Shown: positions 55,793 through 64,000 of the stretch, in pieces
Position numbering within the stretch: position 1 is the stretch's first letter
Layout of the letters: each line of letters opens with the position of its first letter
Origin: Botryosphaeria dothidea
Taxonomy: Eukaryota; Ascomycota; Dothideomycetes; Botryosphaeriales; Botryosphaeriaceae
Assembly (NCBI GenBank): GCA_011503125.2
Contig: WWBZ02000016.1
Span: 4,340,001 to 4,404,000 of the forward strand
DNA length: 64,000 nucleotides
Direction: 5' to 3'
Notes under the pieces: model-generated
Seen by the model: only the letters and a program-made list of their open reading frames with translations
The model's database searches: none
What the model was told of the DNA's origin: nothing
Made by a program: the position numbers and the translations under genes

Positions 55793-57311
55793 ATGACGCT
55801 TCACGTCGGACTTTGCGGCGCTGGTATTGGTGGGCTTGCTGCTGCTATTGCGATCGCGCAGTGTGGTGCGCGCGTTACGGTGTTGGAGGCTGCAGAGGAG
55901 TTGGGCGAGGTACGAACTCCCTCTCGGAATCTGCTATCGCAGAGCGGGCTAACAGCATGGTAGATTGGAGCAGGAATCCAGATGACACCGAATGTGGCGC
56001 GACTGCTTCGCCGATGGGAAGTCGACAAAGTCATTGGGAGCAACCTGGTGCGATACGAAGAGCTGAACTTGCGGCGAAAGGACGGGACGAAGATCGGATG
56101 GGCGCCAATGAGCAGAGTAGAAGGAACCGTGGGTCAACCATGGTGGCTGGTCCACAGGTATGTCTGAGCGGATAGTTGGAAGCTGCAGGCTCTCTTACGC
56201 GCCTATAGGCATCATTTACATCAGGGCCTCGTTGAAGTGACTCGTCGAAACGGATGCGAAATCCATATAGCGTCGGGCGTAGCAGATATCGATCATTCGA
56301 GAAAAAGCGTGGCTGTCAAGACGACGACAGGAAAAAAGTACACGTTTGACCTCTTGATCGGGTCTGACGGCATCGGATCTGTTACTCGTCGGAAACTCTT
56401 CCCAGATGTCAGCCCTACACCTCCGTCGAATGATGCAGCATATCGAGCCATCGTCCCCACTGAAAAGGTGCAGGCAGATCCTGTGGCGAGAGAACTCGTA
56501 CAGAAGCACACGATGGAGGTATGGATGGCGCACAATGCGTAAGTGTATTCAGACCGTAGTAAATGCGCAAAGAGCTCACCTAAGGGCCGTCTGCAGGTAC
56601 ATCATTTCCTACCCGATCAGCGGCGGAAAGGACTTCAACATGGTGTTGAACCACGAGGCGGACCACCCCGTCACAAGTGTTGAGGAGGTGGATATCAGTG
56701 AGGTTAGAGAGTACTACAAGGATTGGGATCCTCGAATCAAGCGCATCGTGGACATGGTTCCCTCAGTACAGCGCTGGCCGCTCCTCGTAACAGGGCCGTT
56801 GGAGAGTTGGTCAAGCCCGCAGAAGAACGTCGTCCTGATGGGAGACGCAGCACACAGCATGGTGAACCACATGGCGCAAGGAGTGGCAACCTCGATGGAG
56901 GACGGAGCATTCCTTGGGCGGTGTCTGCGCGAAGTGGTGCGGGGCCGACTCGCAGTTGCTGAAGCCATCGGCATATACGAGCGTGCTCGTATGCCATTGG
57001 CGCACAAAAAGCAGCAGATATCGTTCTTGAACGGGGCGCTCTGGCATCTGCCAGACGGGGCTGCACAAGAAGCGCGCGACGGAGCGATGGCGGCGGAGTT
57101 GAAGGGCGAGCAACTAATCAGGAGCCCGAATCTGTACGCGGACCCGGTGACGGTATGGGAGACGTATGCGTACGATGCGGCACAGCATGCAGAAGATGAG
57201 CTGGCGAAGTGGTTCAACGAAGGGAAGGAGCCGATGGACGAGGAGACGAAAGTGACACGTTGTGAGGCTTACAAGTTCATGGATTGGTGTTTGGGACAGT
57301 CGAAGCTCTGA
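55793..57311 (+). CDS. FAD-dependent monooxygenase, salicylate-hydroxylase-like
   Basis: Flavoprotein aromatic hydroxylase (class A), using NAD(P)H and O2; the exact substrate is unknown. Exons are 55793-55909, 55964-56157, 56209-56538 and 56597-57311, with introns of 54, 51 and 58 nt (phases 0, 2, 2), giving 451 residues. The FAD-binding GxGxxG is LCGAGIGGLAAAIAIAQ with Glu at the end of strand 2 (VTVLEAAEEL). After intron 1 comes IGAGIQMTPNVARLLRRW, the salicylate-hydroxylase-type continuation. FDLLIGSDGIGSVTRR is the DG motif, and NVVLMGDAAHSMVNHMAQG is the second FAD-binding GD motif. All expected motifs are present, so unlike the other monooxygenase in this window it looks functional. 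An in-frame ATG at 55718 could extend it by 25 residues. Confidence 0.9.
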
Positions 57312-57781
57312 CGCGCGAGCGAGAAATGGAATGCATCTGAGTGGCTACCGGAGTGGCGTGCTGCATGCAGAGCGGATCCCAGCGACCCGGACGGCGGCGA
57401 GACGTGGCGTGCGTCGCGCAGCAGAGGAATGCCGTACATTCCCAGCAGCGCAGACCGCCTTTCACGATGACGTCGGGCGGGGTGGAGCGTGTCGAGGCAA
57501 TTGTGGGCAAGAGCTGCAAATTGGCGGGCGCTGACAGGGCAGGAGCGGCGGGCGGGAGCCGAATTCGGCGAGTCGGCGAGGGGCTCCGGGGCGAATCCCC
57601 CGCGCCTCAAAATCTCGTCGCGCCCGCCATCTCAAGTTTGACTCCTACGCTGCTTTTTGGCACGCGTCGCCAATACCCCCGCTCCCCTCCCCCATTGACA
57701 CGCGCCAGCGTCGTCATTTCTCTCTTCTCTTCTTCGTCGTCGTCCTCGTTCCTGCTGCGTAGCTCATCGCCGCCTCCGACC
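57312..57781. promoter_or_regulatory. ADE12 upstream region
   Basis: 470 bp between the monooxygenase stop and the ADE12 start, both on plus. The reading frame stays open upstream of ADE12 to 57341, but the conserved protein begins at the ATG in ACCATGGCC at 57782. CT-rich leader at 57675-57780. Confidence 0.5.
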
Positions 57782-59185
57782 ATGGCCACCACCGTCGTCT
57801 GTGGCGCGCAATGGGGTGACGAGGGCAAGGGCAAGCTCGTCGACATCCTCTGCTCCGAGGCCACGCTCTGCTGTCGCGCCCAGGGCGGCAACAATGCTGG
57901 CCACACCATCGTTGCCAATGGTGTCACCTACGACTTCCACATCCTGCCCTCCGGCCTGGTCAACCCCAAGTGCGTCAATCTCGTTGGCTCCGGATGCGTC
58001 GTCCACGTTCCCTCGTTCTTCAAGGAGCTCGACGCTCTTGAGAAGCACGGCCTCGACACGAGCGAGCGCATCTTCATCAGCGACCGCGCCCACGTCGTTT
58101 TCGACCTGCACCAGATGGTCGATGGCCTGGAGGAGGTTGAGCTGGGCTCTGGCCTCATCGGTACCACCAAGAAGGGCATTGGCCCAACCTACAGCACCAA
58201 GATGACTCGCAGTGGTGTGCGGATATGCGACATTTTCGACCACGAGCAGCTTGCTGCCAAGTTGCGCCGCCTCGCCGACGGCTACAAGAAGAGGTTCGGA
58301 GACCTGCTGAAGTATGACGTCGAGGACGAGATCGTCCGCTACAAGGTCAGCCACAACAGGTGTAAAGGACTGACAGCCCGCTGACCCGCCGCAGGAATAC
58401 AGCGAGAAGCTCAAGCCCTATGTCATCGATCAGATCCCGCTCCTCAAGTCGGCCAAAGCTCAAAACGCCTACATCCTCGTTGAGGGTGCCAACGCCCTCA
58501 TGCTCGACATTGACGCCGGCAGCTACCCCTTCGTCACCTCGTCGAATACTGGTCTGGGTAAGCGACCTTCCTTATAATGATGATTTTGGATGCGAGGGCA
58601 TGGGCAGAAGGATGTGAGCCCATGGCCACTAACTGCGAACCACTAGGCGGCGTTCTGACTGGTCTTCCCCTTGGCTGGCGCTCGATCAAGGAGGTCATTG
58701 GTGTTGTCAAGGCCTACACTACGCGTGTCGGTAGTGGCCCCTTCCCCACGGAGCAGCTGAACGAGGTCGGCGAGAAGCTTCAGACTGTCGGCCGTGAGTT
58801 TGGCGTGACGACCGGCCGCAAGCGCCGCTGCGGTTGGCTCGACTTGGTCGTCGTCCGCTACTCTCACGATGTCAACGAATACACGGCCATCAACTTGACC
58901 AAGCTAGACATTCTGGATGAGTTCGAAACCATCAAGGTCGCCACAGCCTACCACTACAACGGCGAGGAACTTCAAAGCTTTCCTTCCAACCTCGACATTC
59001 TCGAGAAGGTCGACGTCACCTACAAGGAGCTCCCCGGCTGGAAGACGACGACTACGGGCGCGAAGACTTTCGAAGACCTGCCCGAGAATGCAAGGAAATA
59101 CATCCTCTTCATTGAGGAGTTCATCGGACTCAAGGTCAAGTACATCGGCACCGGCCCCGGCCGCGAAAGCATGATCATCAGGTAA
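57782..59185 (+). CDS. ADE12: Adenylosuccinate synthetase
   Basis: Catalyses GTP-dependent formation of adenylosuccinate from IMP and aspartate, the first committed step to AMP, in the cytosol. Exons are 57782-58345, 58395-58557 and 58647-59185, with introns of 49 nt (GTCAGC donor, phase 0) and 89 nt (phase 1), giving 421 residues, normal for fungi. The GTP-binding loop is QWGDEGKGK (10-18). The IMP and loop motifs are [27 protein letters not shown] and [15 protein letters not shown] (across the second splice). The [20 protein letters not shown] signature and the C-terminal [13 protein letters not shown] are complete. No sign of damage. Confidence 0.97.
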
Positions 59186-59620
59186 GGTGAGGTAAGGCCT
59201 CGTTGGTGTGTAAATGACAGGCGAAATCCTGTACATTTTTGGATGTACTTTCTGCGGCTCTTTTTCTCGGCTTCTTTGTTTACGGTTTAATTGCTCGTAA
59301 TAGAGGCCTCCCAAAATGAGCTAGAATAGAATAGATGCTTGCCTTGGACTTTTTCGCTTTGCGTAGTGAGTCACCCGCGGTCGTGCCGCTTGCAAGTGTC
59401 GCGATGAGTCAATGTTTCCCTTTTGCGGCAGGGCGCTTTGACGTCATCTGCTTCCGTGGGCGTCGGCGAAGTCTCGGGATGTCGACCGTTCGAACTAAAC
59501 CTTAGCTGAACGTCAAGAGTCCTCTACCTCCATCGCGCTGACAGTCAAACCCGCTCGCAGAAGAGACACGTTGCAAAAGTCGAACAGACCGCGGGTAGAT
59601 GGGCGGGTAGTACAGTACTA
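59186..59620. other. ADE12 3' flank up to the transposon end
   Basis: 435 bp between the ADE12 stop and the left terminal repeat of the Tc1-type element. No coding feature. Confidence 0.45.
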
Positions 59621-60947
59621 GGACAAAAGTCTGCGCGAAATTAAGCGAGACGCGTCAAAACGCGCAACACGCGTCACACCTCTCCTCCTTGCATACCACC
59701 TTATGCCTCCACAACGCACTCCTTTACAAGAGCTCTTTGGCGAGCATAATAAGAATCATGAGTTCTCTCCATACCAACGTGGAATGCTGGCTGCCGCGCG
59801 TGCAATGGGTCACAGAACCACCTGGATTTCAAAGCAGCTACACACGCCTGAATCGTCAATTCGCACCACCCTCTCCCGCGCGCCATTACGCAACGAAGGA
59901 CGCTCACAACTACGTTCCGGCAGGCCAAAGGTCCTCTCAGATCAAGACTAAAGGCATATCTTACGCATCGTACGGAATAATCCAAAGTTCACCTATCAGG
60001 AGGTCAGAGAAGCCACAGGCGTAACCTGCTGTGCCCGTACCCTCTCACGGTTCCTAGACACCTATAATATCAAGAAATGGCGCGCTGCAGGCCGCCCAGA
60101 GCTACGTGAGGAGCACGTAGCAATCAGGCTTGCCTGGGCGCTTGAGCATGTGGACTGGACTGAAGCGCAATGGGCTAAGGTTATCTGGTCAGATGAGTGC
60201 TCTGCAGAGCGTGGCAAGGGCGAAGAGAGGGAGTGGGTTTTTCGCACACCATGCCAGAAGTGGGACCCAGGTATGATCCAGCCATATAAAAAGGGTAAGG
60301 ATATATCTATTATGGTATGGGCAGGCTTCTCTGGCAAGCGTGGGAGGTCACCCTTACACGTAATGATACGTGATCCGTTATCCAAGAGGGGTGGCTACTC
60401 AGCCGACTCCTATCTTGAAGTACTAGAGCAAAATATACCAAAGGTTTGGCGCAGAGGCATGCTATTCATGCAGGATAATGCGCCTATCCATACAGCTATT
60501 AAAGTACGCGATTGGTTCACCCAAAAGCGTGTTAATATGATAGACTGGCCACCATATAGTCCAGATCTAAATCCTATCGAACACCTCTGGTTTCACCTTA
60601 AGGCTATGGTCTTAAGGCTCTATCCAGAGCTTAGTGAACTACGTGGAAATATAGATTATATTAGAGAGAAGCTTGGGCAGGCATTACAAGAGGCGTGGAA
60701 GGCATTACCACAGTCATTATTTGATAATGTACTAGGTAGTATGAAGCGGAGGTGTGAGGCAGTTATCCAGGCAGAGGGCTGGCATACGAAGTACTAGTAT
60801 AAAACCAAGGCGAAAATCGATCTCCCTGGTCAATTCTGACTTAGTAGTAGCTTACTACGAGCTTCAGGAAGCGTGTATTGAGAAAAGGCGACTTTGGTTT
60901 TCATTGGGGTGATCGCCTTGGTACGCGACTCGCGCAGACTTTTGTCC
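59621..60947 (+). mobile_element. Tc1-type DNA transposon, 1.33 kb
   Basis: Terminal inverted repeats of 18 nt match exactly: 59621-59638 (starts GGACAAAAGTC) against the reverse complement of 60930-60947. The element encloses one transposase frame. The left flank is TA, as expected for this superfamily, but the right flank is AG, so the duplication is not clean or the outermost bases have diverged. Confidence 0.88.
59703..60797 (+). pseudogene. Tc1/mariner transposase (DD34E) with one in-frame stop
   Basis: Cut-and-paste transposase. A frame of 364 residues is interrupted once, by TAA at 59949-59951 (residue 83). The N-terminal part holds a helix-turn-helix (FSPYQRGMLAAARAMGHRTT, then WISKQLHTPESSIRTTL). 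Downstream the same frame continues RHILRIVRNNPKFTYQEVRE. Catalytic residues are present: Asp164 (VIWSDECS), Asp258 (FMQDNAPIHT) and Glu293 (PDLNPIEHLW), with 34 residues between the second Asp and the Glu. Apart from the stop there is no other frame damage, so the copy is young. The 3' part is more AT-rich than the neighbouring genes, a sign of separate origin. Confidence 0.88.
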
Positions 60948-61968
60948 AGTGATTGTAAGAGTAAAACAGCGTGGGCAGGTGACGGAAGAAAAAAAAGTTG
61001 AGGAGTTAAGCACTCATCATAGGCTCTCCGTGATCGACAAGCAGTTCAGCACTGCGAGACTCTCTGTTGACCAAGATTCTGTCGCTGCCCGGACTGCCGC
61101 CACTGGTGCTTGAAAACTTCGCACCATACTTCGACCCGCCAGATCAATTGGTGCCCACTGTTCCAACCTTCACGCAGGCCGGAACCCCGAGAAACGAGCA
61201 GGCACCATGCGTGACGCGTTGCGTGGAGACGGTAGTCCGAGGAGTCCGACAAGGACCCAATGTGAACCCTATTCGCCTAGCTAGTCTATCTAGGTGGATC
61301 GTGTGCTGGTGCATGACAAATTCAAGGAGTGGAGAGGTGCGGAGGGGTTGGGGTGCAGTGGCATGGAACGCTGGAACGCCAGGACTAGGAATCGAACTGC
61401 GAGTTGGCACAGATGGCGTGTTCCTGGATGTCAGTTACCTTTTCCTTGTACGCCAGTAGTATTGGCTTGTGTATGACAGCGGAGCGGATAGGACGGCTTT
61501 TGAACTGTTCCCTCTGCCGAGCACGCATCTGGAAAAAGCCAAGCTAACCTCTACCCACTCACTTTGTCTACTACTACTATGTAGAGAGCTGTTAACCTAC
61601 GTCTTTGAATGAAGGTGTGTGTTATGGTTGGGGGACTCACCGCGGCGGCCAAGTCGGCGGCATCTACACAGAACTGGACGTAAACGGCGCACTAGTCTTG
61701 TTGAACACGCTGTTGCATCTTCCCAGGAACATACAAGCATAAATTACTGTGGTCACCGGTCAGTACCCTTGATTCATCCAAAATTTGAAGGTCCGACCGC
61801 ACAACTACGAAATTTCCGGGGTTCGTTCTAGTGCTCGACATGATTATTGAGTATTTCCGTATAACCAGCCATCGGCAAGCTGATACTCGCTTGTCAAGTC
61901 TTCCAATAGCATCGCTGCTGTGGACTCCACTCAGTCATCAACCATCCCGATCAAGGACCAATTCTGCC
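60948..61968. other. Intergenic region
   Basis: 1.0 kb between the transposon and the next gene. Open frames at 61067-61459 have no motif. The end near 61830-61968 is the likely promoter and leader of the coiled-coil gene. Nothing else supported. Confidence 0.4.
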
Positions 61969-63222
61969 ATGTCCGATAACTTGAACTTCTATCCCTTTAT
62001 CCCAGGCATCACGATGGGAAACAAGGTAGATCATCCACTGACAGAGGCAACACCATGCTGATCACCGCTGTTCCAGGCCTCCCCTTCGATGGTTACCATC
62101 TGCGAGTCCTGGGGCTATGACCCGAAGGACTGGTTTCCCAAGGGCCACGGGCCGAATGCCTATGGTCTGAATAACCTCTCCCCCGACTTTGAGGATGCCC
62201 TCGCCACTCTTTCCAAGAATTCCGGCCGCGCTGGCCGCGCAACCGCTCCGAACCTCACAAAGTCCATCAGCGAGCGTAAGATGATGACGGGTCAGAACCG
62301 CTACGTCAGCCTGGAAGACCTTCAGAACGCTATTGCCGATTACACTGCGCTTGCAATGGAAAAGACCAAGGAGGCCAAGGCCGACACTGGCGCAATTCAG
62401 ACCACATCCGAGGACACGACTCCTACCACCTCAGCGCCCATCATGAATCTCGCCTACCGTGGCACTCGCCGTGCCCGTTCCGAGTCTGATACTTCCATCG
62501 AGCCGACTCCTCAGCGTCGTCGTCATCTGGGCCAGAGCGATGTGAAGGTCAACGCCAACCCCATCCTTACGTCTCAGCTCAACATGCTGAACGTCAATCA
62601 CTTGACCAACTATCACACGAACCCCGCCTCTACAGCCACGTCCGCCCATGCGGTTCCTACATAGCATCCTGTCCCCAGCTCCGAGACCATGAAGAAGCTG
62701 ATCGAGGAGAACGAGAAGTTGAAGAAACAGCTGGAGGATGCTGACGACCTGATCAAGACGCTCGTGAAGTTTGCCAAGAAGCCCTGGAGCGACCTGATGA
62801 ACACTCTCAACGGCGAGCACTTGGAGGCCAGCAACCCCACCACCGTCGACATTCCCAAGACCAACTCGTGGGAGCCCGCCGATGTCAGCCTTCCTGCCGA
62901 GGACGCTCGTTGCCCCTCTGACATGATCCAGCCTGGCAGCCTGGCTACCGAGAAACACGAGGACGAGGCCACCGCAGCCCAAGAGCTTGCCTGGGCCTAC
63001 GAGCGGGCGCTGTACTTCCAGCAGCGCCTGGAGCACGCTGATGAGGTCAACTTCGAGGAGCCCCTCGGCGGCGGTGAGGAGGAGTGTGTTGAGTATGGCC
63101 GCGACGCCGATGGCATGGATGCTGACGATGACGGCGCGGCTTGGTTCTTCAGCAGGTTCCCGGAGCTGCAGGGTCAGGCGAGCATGGGCCAGAAGATTAC
63201 TGAGGAGCGGTCTTTTTCTTGA
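61969..63222 (+). pseudogene. Paralogue of the WGxxPxDWxPxG coiled-coil protein, with one in-frame stop
   Basis: Exon 1 (61969-62025, 19 codons) is spliced by a 51-nt intron (AAG|GTAGAT donor, TTCCAG acceptor, phase 0) to 62077. The frame reads ESWGYDPKDWFPKG at residues 30-42, then a helical segment ending LQNAIADYTALAMEK, matching the N-terminal domain of the protein at 45747-48601 in motif and spacing. TAG at 62662-62664 interrupts it after HAVPT. The same frame continues HPVPSSETMKK into a strong coiled coil (LIEENEKLKKQLEDADDLIK) and runs to 63222, for 400 residues if read through. CAG to TAG is a simple explanation. Alternatively the first 214 residues form a shorter protein. Function unknown. 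Confidence 0.68.
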
Positions 63223-64000
63223 ACCGTTTCGTTGTCTCGTTGGGACAGTGCAGCATTGTTCATGAGCTTGTACCTGGTCTGAGGAACTTGCTTTGCTGAT
63301 CACGGCCCCTGAGACGGCCAAGCAGCCACGGCCATGATCCTCTCTCCCTTTGTTTGCGTTTTCGACGAGATACTACCGTGGAGTCCCTTGGCTACTTAAC
63401 CATGGTTTGGCATTCTTCACGCATGAACTATTTCCAGACCACTAGTAGTCTAGAAATTGCAATGACACGAGTAAAATCTAAGAATGAATGAGATTGCGCG
63501 TGACATGAGCCTGTTCGTAAGCGGGTATCATTATATGTCTCACCCCCTTTCCCGTGGTCCCCCACCCGATGATGCTCGAACACCGTCGCTTTTTTTTTTA
63601 TCGAAGTGGCTTCTACGCTCAATTTATGCTGAGCGATTGGCTTACGGTCATGAGCCGGTGTCTGGCGTTCTCCACGGCAACGCCAAACCGTCCCTAGCTG
63701 CGGTGGGTGCTCACCAGCCTATGGCGCCGTTCTCCCCTCCAGCAGGTGCCCCTCGTCCCTCGCAGCGGACCAATGAACAACTACAGTGCTCAGAGCGCAT
63801 CGAGACCACAGCAGACGAGATCGCCAGTGAGCCGGTCAAACAAACCATCTAACACATCTCAGCAAATCAACAAGGGCTGATATGCAAAAAGGTATTCCAT
63901 TATCATACCGCTCCATGGAAATAATCCCTCTTCCTATAAACGCCACCCCAACCCGCTCAGCTCAAAATCATGCCACAGCGCCCTCCCCCCTTCTACTCAA
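63223..64000. other. Right-end intergenic sequence
   Basis: 778 bp to the window edge. The open frame 63484-63852 (122 residues) has no motif, splice partner or good context, and is not called. Poly-T at 63591-63600. Confidence 0.4.

Noticed and set aside
61380..61440. Second B-box-like sequence (AGTTCGATTCC on minus)
   Set aside because: No T-stem or cloverleaf can be formed.
63484..63852. 122-residue open frame at the right edge
   Set aside because: Spans a poly-T tract, with no motif and no supporting start context.

Overview
The window is nuclear DNA from a filamentous ascomycete (Pezizomycotina; Dothideomycetes is my guess from overall gene architecture, not proven). The evidence is many short GT-AG introns (about 47-200 nt) with CTRAY-like branch points, and single-copy fungal housekeeping genes: KIN28/CDK7, PCH2, FCF2, THOC5, ADE12, EIS1, an IZH/PAQR receptor and mS41. 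Exon boundaries below were worked out by hand from splice consensus and reading-frame continuity, with no transcript support.

Layout. 1-2.5 kb: 5' part of a minus-strand gene with an N-myristoylation motif, running off the left edge. 2.5-6.3 kb: no convincing gene. 6.4-39.2 kb: a gene-dense core block holding an MBD4-type thymine glycosylase with a huge acidic/serine N-terminus, a small unknown protein, a lysophospholipid acyltransferase with a long tail, a glycine-rich unknown protein, FCF2, a PAQR receptor, THOC5, a tyrosine-phosphatase-like protein, the eisosome protein EIS1, KIN28, mitoribosomal mS41, PCH2, and a proline-rich coiled-coil protein with a ubiquitin-like domain and a C-terminal CAAX-like box. 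Several pairs are divergent and share short promoters.

39-55.8 kb is an accessory region: a non-coding element of about 1 kb made of nested palindromes, a SANT-like coding remnant, a broken PaxM-like FAD monooxygenase, a lineage-specific coiled-coil protein, and a siderophore-uptake gene pair. The esterase of that pair is broken by a frameshift and a stop, and its divergent MFS transporter appears to lack one membrane segment. A perfect ATCWGATAA site, the binding consensus of SreA-type iron regulators, lies between the two. The right part (55.8-63.2 kb) holds an FAD-dependent salicylate-hydroxylase-like gene, ADE12, a nearly intact Tc1-type transposon with one in-frame stop, and a paralogue of the lineage-specific coiled-coil protein that also carries one in-frame stop.

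The most interesting signals are the degraded iron-uptake pair with its GATA site, the nested-palindrome element, the shared WGxxPxDWxPxG family at 45.7 and 62 kb, the 19-bp perfect inverted duplication that breaks the monooxygenase, and the predicted GC-AG intron that gives the glycosylase a CVVM C-terminus.
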